A model generated the notes under the pieces. The model made no database searches. It saw nothing but the letters and a program-made list of their open reading frames with translations, and was not told where the DNA came from. DNA of 42,912 nucleotides, from the IMG/VR virus record IMGVR_UViG_3300009161_000008, positions 1-42,912 of that record. One strand, given 5' to 3'. Each line of letters opens with the position of its first letter. Position 1 is the first letter of the stretch. The translations under genes and the position numbers were made by a program. Origin of the DNA: a virus. Below, one piece after another: positions 13,065 to 20,460 of this stretch.

Positions 13065-14606
13065 ATGAATCCGGATAATCCTACAATCAGTAGCGACCCG
13101 AGTGAAGTAGTAAAAACCAAAAAACAAGAAAACATGAGTCAAGTAGTTAGTAATAATGACAAGAAGGAACAACTCCTTCTTTCCAATAACCCCACGCTTA
13201 AGAAGAAACAGTTGGAAGTGTTCAGTATGTTGGTTACTAATACTCGTATTGGTCGCCAATTCCGCACGAAAGAAGAAGGACTAGCGGAAACGGTTTTCGT
13301 CTGGAACTCGAGTCCAGAGTGTGTTCGGAATAATCCGACCCTCATTAAGATGGTAGTAATGGGAAGCCAGTATTACGAGTATGACCAATGTGCAGACATT
13401 ACTATGCCTACTATTGTTAGCCGAGTTAACATTCTGCTACGTATGGAGAAGATTAAGTTAACTGGTAAGAAAACTAGTAACTTCCTTACTTGGCTTGGTA
13501 AGAATCATCAAATCGTAGCAAATACGTATGTCTACAGTCCGCAGGGATTGATTGATTGCTTGGAATCTGCTATTTATACGGATGAGATGGGCAATACAAT
13601 CCATCAAGACTGCAAGTTTACTAGTGATAGTGATAAGTTGACTGCTATTAATATGCACAACGACACTATTACTGTGGCTCGCTGGTTCGCTCGAATCCAT
13701 ATTCGTCGCAGTCGTCGTAAGGCTAGTTTCCTAGCAAACGGAGCAAATCAGTCTTTGCCTCAACGCTTCAATCGTATAATTGAGAATATCGTGCAAACCC
13801 GTCCGCACAACTGGATGCGTAGTCTTAATAGTCATAGCCTTGCTATTGCTAATCGACTCCGACCATCTGGTGAATGCCTAGGAATCGAGTTAGAGTTTGT
13901 TGCTACTCGTGGTAGTGATATCACGAATTGGGATTCAGATGGATTCCCTCATCACCCGTGGTTACAGTTTAAGGGTGATGGTTCGATTCGTAGTAATCAA
14001 ACAAACGAGTCGTTAGCACATTACCAGGAATTGACGTGGTTCATCAACGGCTCTAGTCCGAAGGATTGGAAGTCAATGCAGGAAGTGTTAAAGACTATGA
14101 CTGATAACGGTGCTAAGGTTAATAACACTTGTGGGAGTCACGTTCATATTGATATGCGTCATCGCACGAGTCAGTCGGCTTTACGCACCGCTACTAAACT
14201 GCGTGATGCTATTAATGGTTGGGCACATCGAACTGTGTCTTTCACCCGTTCCCACAATCACTACTGTGGCATTGACCGCGACCATCACGGTAATCGCTAT
14301 ACTGCTGTCAATACCCAATGCCTAACGGAGCATAATACTGTAGAAGTCCGACTAGGTATGCCAACACTCAACTTCCACAAGTTGAAGTATTGGTGTGCCT
14401 TGATGCAATACTTGGCTAAACCTTATACTAGTGTTGCTACATTCGAGGACTTCATGCAGTCCGATGCTCCGTTTGACTTGAAGCATTACGTCATTCAACG
14501 CATCCTTAAGTTCCAACCAACCTATGTAGCAGCATCATTGCCTGTATTGAAAGATTTCGATACTTATGCGATTGCTGTTATGTCACAAGAAGGGACTATC
14601 GAATAA
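13065..14606 (+). CDS. Putative amidoligase (COOH-NH2 ligase, glutamine-synthetase-like fold)
   Basis: A 513-residue protein. The C-terminal part (from about residue 268) has amidoligase-family motifs: GIELEF (about 273), a GDGS stretch followed by an ELTW segment (about 305-330), GSHVHIDM (about 357), RY-x-AVN (about 408) and TVEVRLG (about 425). These correspond to metal/ATP-binding acidic and His residues of the GS-like fold, which joins a carboxylate to an amine or ammonia. The first 260 residues are an unrecognised basic helical region. The adjacent amidotransferase would supply ammonia. ATG 13065 is used; ATG 13134 is an alternative. Confidence 0.8.
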   Translation: MNPDNPTISSDPSEVVKTKKQENMSQVVSNNDKKEQLLLSNNPTLKKKQLEVFSMLVTNTRIGRQFRTKEEGLAETVFVWNSSPECVRNNPTLIKMVVMGSQYYEYDQCADITMPTIVSRVNILLRMEKIKLTGKKTSNFLTWLGKNHQIVANTYVYSPQGLIDCLESAIYTDEMGNTIHQDCKFTSDSDKLTAINMHNDTITVARWFARIHIRRSRRKASFLANGANQSLPQRFNRIIENIVQTRPHNWMRSLNSHSLAIANRLRPSGECLGIELEFVATRGSDITNWDSDGFPHHPWLQFKGDGSIRSNQTNESLAHYQELTWFINGSSPKDWKSMQEVLKTMTDNGAKVNNTCGSHVHIDMRHRTSQSALRTATKLRDAINGWAHRTVSFTRSHNHYCGIDRDHHGNRYTAVNTQCLTEHNTVEVRLGMPTLNFHKLKYWCALMQYLAKPYTSVATFEDFMQSDAPFDLKHYVIQRILKFQPTYVAASLPVLKDFDTYAIAVMSQEGTIE

Positions 14607-14618
14607 TCCTACGGGTGT

Positions 14619-14646
14619 GGGTAGTCATCAATTCCGGTGACTACCC
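14619..14646 (+). promoter_or_regulatory. Perfect 9-bp stem-loop after the amidoligase gene
   Basis: Bases 14619-14627 pair perfectly with 14638-14646 around a ten-base loop, with no following T-run. It lies 12 bases after the amidoligase stop and 24 before the next start. It repeats the pattern of the hairpin at 13014-13050, so each gene junction of this module carries a strong stem-loop. Confidence 0.6.
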
Positions 14647-14670
14647 TAATCCCTCAAAACTATCAAGACT

Positions 14671-15111
14671 ATGAAGACTCGGACTAAAGTTCAATATGTT
14701 CCTACCGTATTGCTAGACAATGTGTTAGCAATCAAACTCAAGCAACACAAGAAAAAGAAGAAAAATATCAATATTAGCCGAGCCAGCAGTTCTCATAAAG
14801 TTGTAATCTATAAGATGATATCAACTGAGGAATGGAAGAAAAAAGAGGATGCTCGTATTGCTAAGGAAGCAAAACTAAAAGAATCTTCCGAAAAGCCTAA
14901 ATTAGAGAGTTCTATCTATGCTATGTGTCAATCCGTTGGGTTATTCAAGCGAACACCTCAATCCCGTAAGGAGAAGCGATTGCAGTATAACGAGTATTAC
15001 TTCTTAAATAAAGAACGCTTGCAACTCGCTCAAGCCAAGTATCGCCAGCGTTGCAAGGACGGGTTGATTGTTCGTAAACCTAAAATCCCACCAACCGATG
15101 CAAACGCATAA
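14671..15111 (+). CDS. Lys-rich hypothetical protein of the amidoligase module
   Basis: A 146-residue, very basic protein. The N-terminal half has Lys-rich runs (KQHKKKKKNI). The C-terminal part (NEYYFLNKERLQLAQAKYRQR) resembles the basic Tyr/Asn/Lys helices seen near some phage HNH endonucleases, but no HNH motif is present. Function unknown. Being next to the amidoligase, it could be a substrate, an accessory factor or an unrelated nucleic-acid-binding protein. Confidence 0.7.
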   Translation: MKTRTKVQYVPTVLLDNVLAIKLKQHKKKKKNINISRASSSHKVVIYKMISTEEWKKKEDARIAKEAKLKESSEKPKLESSIYAMCQSVGLFKRTPQSRKEKRLQYNEYYFLNKERLQLAQAKYRQRCKDGLIVRKPKIPPTDANA

Positions 15112-15223
15112 GCCTGTTGTTGACAGTAATCAGCACGTGATAGATTACCAGCGTTACTGGCATAATATTCACTACATATTCACACAATACGAGCATTCCC
15201 ACTACGACAGTTGGTTTGACTAA
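15098..15223 (+). CDS. Small His/Tyr-rich ORF (41 residues)
   Basis: ATG 15098 begins an overlapping frame that runs to TAA 15221-15223 and encodes 41 residues with an unusual content of His, Tyr, Trp and Gln (for example YQRYWHNIHYIFTQYEHSHY). It overlaps the end of the previous gene by 14 bases and stops 23 bases before a strong terminator, which is where a last operon gene would be expected. The small size makes coding status uncertain. No family recognised. Confidence 0.45.
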   Translation: MQTHKPVVDSNQHVIDYQRYWHNIHYIFTQYEHSHYDSWFD

Positions 15224-15246
15224 TCCTGGTAATAGTGGGAATCAAC

Positions 15247-15269
15247 AGAGTGCTTCGGCACTCTTTTTT
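15247..15269 (+). terminator. Strong rho-independent terminator ending the amidoligase module
   Basis: A 7-bp stem (15247-15253 with 15258-15264) is capped by a TTCG tetraloop and followed directly by a six-base T-run (15264-15269). This is a textbook intrinsic terminator and marks the end of the rightward transcript from the amidotransferase module. Confidence 0.92.
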
Positions 15270-15352
15270 GTGCCTATCTATCAACGCTGGTATTCCTATC
15301 AACACACCTATCTGTCAATTTACGCAGTTCCAACAGACGAAACCAAAGGTTG

Positions 15353-15378
15353 AGTCAATACACCAATACCTATTGACT
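15353..15378. promoter_or_regulatory. 8-bp inverted repeat, possible operator
   Basis: AGTCAATA at 15353-15360 and its exact inverse TATTGACT at 15371-15378 are separated by ten bases, giving half-site centres 18 bases apart. That spacing suits a dimeric HTH protein. No promoter was identified around it, so the operator role is inferred. Confidence 0.4.
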
Positions 15379-15407
15379 AATCAGATTGAATAGACTAATT
15401 ACAACTA

Positions 15408-15685
15408 GTAACGCTAATACTAATAAGGGTAATTTAATGGAACGGGGGTTATTAGGGGGTATGAAACTAATCTTGTCAAGCAAATAATGGTTTTGAAAAC
15501 ACGATTGTTTGATAGTTCTAATAGTCGTAACGCTTTAATACTAGTAACGCTAGTAATGATCGGATTATTGGAATAAATGAATAGTAGTAATGCTTTAATA
15601 CTAGTAACGCTATTAATACGTGTTCAATCGGATAGATTGATAGTTGTAATAGTAGTAACGCTATAATAGTGGTAACGCTATTAAT
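15408..15685. repeat. Array of paired GTAACGCT octamers
   Basis: Octamers start at 15408, 15527, 15544, 15587 (one mismatch), 15604, 15655 and 15672. Six of them form three pairs, each with starts exactly 17 bases apart: 15527/15544, 15587/15604 and 15655/15672. The pairs repeat every 60-68 bases together with flanking GGATTATTGGA and GATAGTT-TAATAGT sequences. The same octamer occurs at 11262 and 11314, and inverted at 15150-15157. This is consistent with cooperative binding of a phage protein or an iteron-type element. Confidence 0.75.
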
Positions 15686-15794
15686 ATGTGTGTGGTTGGA
15701 TTATTGGATAGTTGGGTCGCACCGCCGGTAGAAACCGCGCGAAGCCAGGTTGATCAAAATCCCCGGGTGCTAGTGCCGCCAGTAAAACAGGCAC

Positions 15795-15818
15795 AAAAAA
15801 GCCCCCATCGCTGGGGGC
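15795..15818 (-). terminator. Rho-independent terminator for the leftward gene
   Basis: On the minus strand a GC-rich stem (15813-15818 with 15801-15806, six-base loop) is followed by six T residues (15800-15795). It lies about 20 bases beyond the stop of the leftward gene at 15837 and has no T-run in the plus direction. Confidence 0.85.
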
Positions 15819-15836
15819 TTGTCCTCACTTCACCTA

Positions 15837-16187
15837 TTATGCGGATTCGCCAGTGTCCTCTTTCGTGCGAACCTCGGGTTCTAACTCGCAACCTAACTCG
15901 CCGACCGCATCAGTGACGGACTGGACGGAATCGGAATCCGCTTTCCAGTATACGACAGCAGGAGTCCACTGACCCTTGCAGTCGTCGATGTCCTCGAATC
16001 TGACGAGGATGATGGCGAGAACCTTACCACCAATCACTACCCGCCCACGCAGTGCCTTTTTGCCCATCCCCTTATCTTGGTAGAGGTTGACTGCCTCTAC
16101 GAGTGCTACCTGCTCGGGGTTCGACTGCTTTGCCTTTGCCAGTCGATACTCCTCGAACGTCATAACTGACTTTTTGGGGTTCGCCAT
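15837..16187 (-). CDS. Hypothetical protein, isolated leftward gene
   Basis: A 116-residue protein with a basic N-terminus (MANPKKSVMTFEEYRLAKAK), a central beta-type stretch (RGRVVIGGKVLAIILVRFED) and an acidic C-terminus. No family recognised. ATG 16187 is preferred, and an in-frame TTG at 16220 would add 11 residues. It is the only leftward gene in this half of the genome, has its own terminator, and is GC-richer than its neighbours, suggesting separate acquisition or separate regulation. Confidence 0.65.
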   Translation of the reverse strand: MANPKKSVMTFEEYRLAKAKQSNPEQVALVEAVNLYQDKGMGKKALRGRVVIGGKVLAIILVRFEDIDDCKGQWTPAVVYWKADSDSVQSVTDAVGELGCELEPEVRTKEDTGESA

Positions 16188-16421
16188 CGGATTTTGGTGT
16201 CTCCATTTACTGGGCTTCAATCACTACTCGGCTCGGGTCAACTGACCCTTACTGATTCCGCTTTCGTTCGCTCTAGGCGTTCTACTCGGCTGGAACCCCC
16301 GCAGTTGGCGAGGAGTGATTAACTAGACCCTATCAATGAACAACACCACCATACAATCCGAACCTAGCGGGTATGACGATGCCTAATTTCAGTTATTTTT
16401 ACCCCCCCTTCCAGTCCAGTC

Positions 16422-16565
16422 AAACCCCAGTTTAGGGTGTCAATCGAAACACCCCATTTGACCCCTTCAAATGCCCCCTAGGAGGCGTTTTGATTCTCGG
16501 GTCATACCATTACCCCATCTAGCCTGTTTTGGGTGTCAAAACCGATGCCCGAAACCCCAGTTTAG
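16422..16565. repeat. Repeated 14-mer and 9-mer with hairpin potential
   Basis: AAACCCCAGTTTAG occurs at 16422-16435 and again at 16552-16565. GGGTGTCAA occurs at 16435-16443 and 16531-16539. The first GGGTGT pairs with ACACCC at 16449-16454 (8-base loop), and the second has a wobble-paired partner ATGCCC at 16545-16550. The repeats frame a 130-bp segment. Role unknown. Confidence 0.6.
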
Positions 16566-16657
16566 AACAATTCTAACTGGCGGGGCGGGGGGCGACCAGA
16601 GCCGGTAGCCGAGCCAGCCGCAAATCATCTTCACTTGCATAATTTATTGTAAAAAGG

Positions 16658-16689
16658 TTGACACATTGCGTATATTAGGGGTCTGTAAT
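16658..16689 (+). promoter_or_regulatory. Weak promoter candidate ahead of the late region
   Basis: TTGACA at 16658-16663 is followed after 20 bases by TGTAAT (16684-16689), five of six matches to TATAAT. The spacing is too long for a standard sigma70 promoter. It lies just upstream of the second origin-like block and about 170 bases before the first late gene. Confidence 0.25.
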
Positions 16690-16699
16690 CTACGCATGA

Positions 16700-16806
16700 C
16701 CCCCCGCCAGTTTTCTGGCACCCCCCCCACCTATTTTCTGGCGGCCCCCCCGCCAGTTTTCTAGCACCATATAAGACTAGAGTATATAAATAGATTATTA
16801 GATACA
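16700..16806. repeat. Second origin-like block (inverted duplicate of the initiator-gene iterons)
   Basis: Three units with about 23-bp spacing carry the T4 run and CTGGC/CTAGC core next to C7-8 runs. Two units form GCCAG-TTTT-CTGGC-type palindromes (16706-16719, 16752-16765). The 19-mer CTAGCACCATATAAGACTA (16761-16779) is identical to the reverse complement of 6466-6484, and the AT-rich bases after it (to about 16806) align with the AT-rich flank in the initiator gene, ending TAGATACA in both. Here the block is non-coding, so the match is not due to protein conservation. Confidence 0.75.
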
Positions 16807-16856
16807 GGCGGTGAATTAAATCGACATATTAAAAGTGATGTGTAGATTAGGAATCC

Positions 16857-17345
16857 ATGTTCAAAGAAAAGCACATCATTGCCGAGTATCCGTTCACCAA
16901 AACCGAGTTAGTTGCTTATCGGGCTTCTGACAAGTATAAGGAGGGGGTTGACTGGATAAAGGAGGAGGATAAAACGTTTCGACGTGGGGCGTTCTGTTGG
17001 ACGATGAAAGGGATGATAGCCTTGTTAGCGTCAAAAGGTCTGGAAGCACCCAAGGTAGAGGCGGAAGCGGTAACTCCAGTTGCTTACCCCACCCCCGATT
17101 CCCCTGTGGTGGCGGAGAAGGTTGTTTCTGTTCCTAAGTCAATAGGAATTGTCAAGCGTATCTACCCTAACCGCAGATTGATAGATTGCGAGATACGAGG
17201 GCAAAAGCACCGAGTAAAGGTCTGGGATAACCGATTTATGAAACTTGGGACATTCATAGATATCATTGAAAACCCGAGTGGGTATGTCAGCACCGCAAGA
17301 TTCGATGTCCGAGGAAGACCACATGGCGAAAAAAAAATCTCGTAA
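16857..17345 (+). CDS. Hypothetical two-domain protein
   Basis: A 162-residue protein with an N-terminal basic/aromatic region (about 1-63, with DKYKEGVDWIKEEDK and a WTMKGMIALL helix, possibly DNA-binding), a Val/Pro-rich linker (about 64-98) and a C-terminal small beta domain (about 99-162, IRGQKHRVKVWDNRF). No family recognised. First gene downstream of the second origin-like block, 50 bases away. It overlaps the next gene by 23 bases. Confidence 0.7.
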   Translation: MFKEKHIIAEYPFTKTELVAYRASDKYKEGVDWIKEEDKTFRRGAFCWTMKGMIALLASKGLEAPKVEAEAVTPVAYPTPDSPVVAEKVVSVPKSIGIVKRIYPNRRLIDCEIRGQKHRVKVWDNRFMKLGTFIDIIENPSGYVSTARFDVRGRPHGEKKIS

Positions 17346-17583
17346 AAACGCAGTTCTAACTGCTCACGCAGAAGAACAGATGGAGGCTTATGCCAAGGCT
17401 TTTCTGACTAATCTGGAGCATTACGGGGCTAGCGGAGTGCTCTTTATTAAGATACCAGATGCAGATGAGAACATCTTTGTCTTCTCTGCTAGCGACGAAC
17501 AAGTTGAGTATGTCAAGTTACTGAAGGAGTGTGGCAAGGTTTCCGAGGTTGCAGTCAAGGCGTTACTTGACAAGAAGGAATAA
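17323..17583 (+). CDS. Small hypothetical protein
   Basis: An 86-residue protein with a Lys-rich N-terminus (MAKKKSRKNAV), a helical middle, and a short strand (ENIFVFSASDEQVEYVKLL). ATG 17323 is chosen because GAGGAAG lies five bases upstream. The longer TTG-initiated frame from 17266 lies within the previous gene and is not needed. Function unknown. Confidence 0.7.
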   Translation: MAKKKSRKNAVLTAHAEEQMEAYAKAFLTNLEHYGASGVLFIKIPDADENIFVFSASDEQVEYVKLLKECGKVSEVAVKALLDKKE

Positions 17584-17607
17584 ACATTTACATTGCTTGA
17601 TACTACT

Positions 17608-17754
17608 ATGAAGAACTCAGAAAAGGCACAGAGTGATGCTAAGAAGCACAAGGCTGCTGAACAAAAGGTTGGCAATTCTAAGATGGCAATGATTGAAGGT
17701 AAGATGCACGGCAAGATTTCCGGTCCTAGAGGCAAGAATTACAAGGGTAGATAA
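17608..17754 (+). CDS. Very small Lys-rich protein (48 residues)
   Basis: ATG 17608 to TAA 17752-17754 encodes 48 residues, about a third of them Lys, Arg or His, ending in Gly/Lys-rich sequence (KISGPRGKNYKGR). It fills the gap between two genes with six bases to the next start, so coding is likely. It may bind nucleic acid. No family recognised. Confidence 0.6.
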   Translation: MKNSEKAQSDAKKHKAAEQKVGNSKMAMIEGKMHGKISGPRGKNYKGR

Positions 17755-17760
17755 ACCAAT

Positions 17761-18807
17761 ATGGAAGAAGGACCACCCAGAGGAAACCCCCTGCTAGAAT
17801 GGCAGGACTATATGGCTGCTCGTAGGTATGGTGCTGAACAGGCTAAACTAGATGTTATTCATAAATCAGGACTAGGAAATGAATATAGGGTTAGAAGTCT
17901 TGTAAATGCTTATGGAGAAATGGTTAATTATGTTCCTAAAACTCCGCCAGCATTTTTTGATGGAGTGTATACAAATTACGACATAAATACTGCTCCATTG
18001 GCTAGTGTTCAAGACCCTAATTATTGGCAGCAACACGCCTTACAACACAGTCAACGAGCAGACCAATATAATTGGATGTTTAAAAAACTCTCAGAACCAA
18101 AAAACGGAGCATTAAATACTTCACAGGATGCCTTAGAATCTCTTGCGAAAGAATGGAAAACAAGAAATAATCTTGCTACTAATTCTAAAATAAGACAAGA
18201 CATTGCTCAAGAGGCTTATAGTAGGCAGGTTTATATTAAACAAATGAGGGACGGAACAATAGGTGTTCAAGACACTTTACCAGTTAAGGCTACAGCAGAA
18301 TTAGCAGAACAAGCAGCAAGAGATTATGAGTTTGCAAGTCCTAAAAATAAATATAATGCTCACCTTAACTTAAATAAATACCTTGGAGACTGGAATGAAC
18401 TTGCAGGTAAACTTGGTGTAGGCATTAACAAAGGTGGCTACTTGCTATCCAACGCTGTTGGAAATATTCCAATGATTGCAGACGCAGGAAGACTTATGGG
18501 TGGTGGAGGTATTGGAATAAGCCCAGATGGTCTTCCAATGATTCAAAGCAAATCCGAAATGCAACAGGATGCTGGTATCCCAGAAGAACTTAGAGGCTCA
18601 TTCCGAATTTCAACCGACGAAGAAATGGCTGCTTGGAGAAAAGACCTTGAAAAACAAGATGCTGAAAACAAAAGACTTGAAGAAGTTGGTAAAGTTTTAC
18701 TTGCAAAGCAGGAAAAAAAGAAAATGAATAATGCCATTGATGCGGGTGCTGAGATGATGAACAAACTATCTACTAACGAAAACTGGAGCAAGATACTTGG
18801 ATTCTAA
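17761..18807 (+). CDS. Hypothetical protein upstream of the large terminase
   Basis: A 348-residue, mostly helical protein with many Gln/Asn/Ala residues, a Gly-rich patch (RLMGGGGIGISPDG, about 240-255) and a charged C-terminal helix (about 280-330). It ends three bases before the terminase gene. Its AT-rich codon use (AGA, GGA, AAT) resembles the ejection-protein genes far downstream and differs from the terminase. It may be a virion or ejection protein, or a packaging accessory. Not recognised. Confidence 0.7.
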   Translation: MEEGPPRGNPLLEWQDYMAARRYGAEQAKLDVIHKSGLGNEYRVRSLVNAYGEMVNYVPKTPPAFFDGVYTNYDINTAPLASVQDPNYWQQHALQHSQRADQYNWMFKKLSEPKNGALNTSQDALESLAKEWKTRNNLATNSKIRQDIAQEAYSRQVYIKQMRDGTIGVQDTLPVKATAELAEQAARDYEFASPKNKYNAHLNLNKYLGDWNELAGKLGVGINKGGYLLSNAVGNIPMIADAGRLMGGGGIGISPDGLPMIQSKSEMQQDAGIPEELRGSFRISTDEEMAAWRKDLEKQDAENKRLEEVGKVLLAKQEKKKMNNAIDAGAEMMNKLSTNENWSKILGF

Positions 18808-18810
18808 AGA

Positions 18811-20430
18811 ATGAGCACCATTCTTGACAAGATGAGTGAGCACCCGTTGCTAATAAAGCCAACGGAGGAGCAACTCAAGACTATGATTGAGCGTGATGGC
18901 ACAGAAAAGGTTGCTGAACTCATACAATTACGAGAAGACAAAATTAACGCCGAGAAGGAAGACCCCTATCGCCACGGATACGAGCCGTTCCATTGGAAAG
19001 ACGCAGATGAGATTTTGCAAAACAAGGAAGAACTGTTAATTCTTGGTGGAAATCGTGCAGGAAAGACTGAATATGCGGCTAAAAGAGCCATTTTTACGCT
19101 TTGTAACAAGCCTAATTCGATAGTTTGGTGTATCCACACTACTTCTCAGTCATCTATTCAGATGCAACAGAATGTTATTTGGAAATATATCCCGTCCGAA
19201 TACAAAACAATGAAGAAGGGACGTATTACAAATATCCAATACAGTCTAAAGAACGGATTTTCTCATAATTCCTTTGTGTTTCCTAACGGAAGCCAATGTA
19301 TTTTTATGAATTACGCACAGGACAAGGTTGTCATTGAAGGCGGAGAGCCAGACTTCATTTGGTGCGACGAACTTGTGCCCCTTGACTGGGTTCAAACCCT
19401 CAGATACCGCATTCTTACCAGAAGAGGTAGGTTGTTAATAACTTTCACTCCTATCGGGGGTTTCTCTCAAGTAGTCAAGGAGTATGTCAATGGCTGTAGG
19501 TTTACCAAAACCAAGAAAGCCGAGATACTTCCTCAGAACTTGATACACGTTGCTGGTTGTCCAAAGGGGCATATGCCTTATTTGGCTGAAGGTCGTTCAA
19601 AAACCTCTGGTATAATCTGGTTTCACTCAAAATTCAATGTTTACTCACCATTTGACCAGATGGTGAAGCAATTAGATAACAAAACCGACTATGAAAAGAA
19701 AATCCGAGCGTATGGGTGGGCACAAGCCCTCGTCGGTTCGCAATTCCCGATGTTCGGTGAAACGCACATCATCTCGGAAGATAAAATCCCCCAAGAAGGC
19801 ACGAACTATATGTCGTGCGACCCAGCGGGGGCGAGAAACTGGTTTATGCTCTGGTGCAAAGTCACGAAAGAAGGGGACTACTACATATACAGGGAATTCC
19901 CGGACGAGACTTACGGCGAGTGGGCACTTCCTGACTCTAAAGCAGATGGTAGAGAAGGCCCTGCACAGCGTTCGAGTGCTGGTCGCGGTATTGATGAGTA
20001 TAAAGGACTTATTCGAGGCTTTGAGGGAGGAGAAGAAGAAATAGAGGAGCGTTACATTGACCCTCGTGCTGGTGCTACTCAAGCAATCGGTAAGGATGGT
20101 GGAGTTACGCTTATCAACTTACTTGATGACGGAGAAGACCCAATGTATTTCAAGCCATCCGCAGGTATCAAGATTGACCAAGGTGTGTCAATCATAAATG
20201 ACTGGTTATACTTTGACCAAAGCCAGCCTATCACATATATAAACAAACCTAAGTTGTTTATCTCCGACAAGTGTCAAAACCTAATTTACTCAATGCGAGA
20301 GTGGACTGGAAGCGACGGAGACAAGGGTGCTTCTAAAGACCCTATTGACGCATTGAGATATATTGTGGTTATGAACCCAGTATATGAAGATTCTAACTCA
20401 TATAAGCCTCTTGGCGGAGGTTCTTATTGA
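18811..20430 (+). CDS. terL: Terminase large subunit
   Basis: A 539-residue packaging motor. Walker A is GGNRAGKT (79-86). Walker B with the catalytic Glu is DFIWCDE (181-187). The C-terminal RuvC-type nuclease begins with SCDPAG (Asp about 337), and a late acidic position lies in DPIDALRY (about 505-512). It would drive DNA into the prohead and cut concatemers. It precedes the portal by 30 bases. No classic small terminase lies immediately upstream; the HTH protein at 8139 is one candidate. Confidence 0.95.
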   Translation: MSTILDKMSEHPLLIKPTEEQLKTMIERDGTEKVAELIQLREDKINAEKEDPYRHGYEPFHWKDADEILQNKEELLILGGNRAGKTEYAAKRAIFTLCNKPNSIVWCIHTTSQSSIQMQQNVIWKYIPSEYKTMKKGRITNIQYSLKNGFSHNSFVFPNGSQCIFMNYAQDKVVIEGGEPDFIWCDELVPLDWVQTLRYRILTRRGRLLITFTPIGGFSQVVKEYVNGCRFTKTKKAEILPQNLIHVAGCPKGHMPYLAEGRSKTSGIIWFHSKFNVYSPFDQMVKQLDNKTDYEKKIRAYGWAQALVGSQFPMFGETHIISEDKIPQEGTNYMSCDPAGARNWFMLWCKVTKEGDYYIYREFPDETYGEWALPDSKADGREGPAQRSSAGRGIDEYKGLIRGFEGGEEEIEERYIDPRAGATQAIGKDGGVTLINLLDDGEDPMYFKPSAGIKIDQGVSIINDWLYFDQSQPITYINKPKLFISDKCQNLIYSMREWTGSDGDKGASKDPIDALRYIVVMNPVYEDSNSYKPLGGGSY

Positions 20431-20460
20431 TTTTTCCATAACTATTGATAAACAACTACC

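Larger units (their letters stand above)
15270..15794. other. Repeat-rich non-coding region
   Basis: About 525 bases between two terminators with no convincing gene. A short plus-strand frame at 15686-15916 is not protein-like. It holds an 8-bp inverted repeat (15353-15378), the GTAACGCT array (15408-15685) and a short GC-rich piece before the leftward terminator. It looks like a protein-binding or replication control region rather than decayed genes. Confidence 0.6.
16188..16856. other. Repeat-rich non-coding region between accessory and late genes
   Basis: About 670 bases with no convincing gene on either strand. It has C-rich and G-rich tracts, repeated CCCCAGTTTAG and GGGTGTCAA words (16422-16565), a G-rich copy of the iteron core (about 16577-16597), a TTGACA promoter-like site (16658) and the second origin-like block (16700-16806) just before the late operon. 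It is a likely control region for late transcription, replication or packaging. Confidence 0.65.

Noticed and set aside
15120-15150. TTGACA at 15120 as a promoter
   Set aside because: It is inside the small overlapping ORF, with no acceptable -10 element at normal spacing and a terminator shortly after.
15408-15685. Possible CRISPR array
   Set aside because: The repeats are 8-mers in fixed pairs, with conserved rather than unique sequence between them, and no cas genes are present.
15686-15916. Plus-strand ORF over the terminator and end of the leftward gene
   Set aside because: GTG-type start in repeat DNA, crosses a terminator and is antisense to a better gene.
16336-16386. 16-codon ORF in the late intergenic region
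   Set aside because: Too short, with no supporting context.
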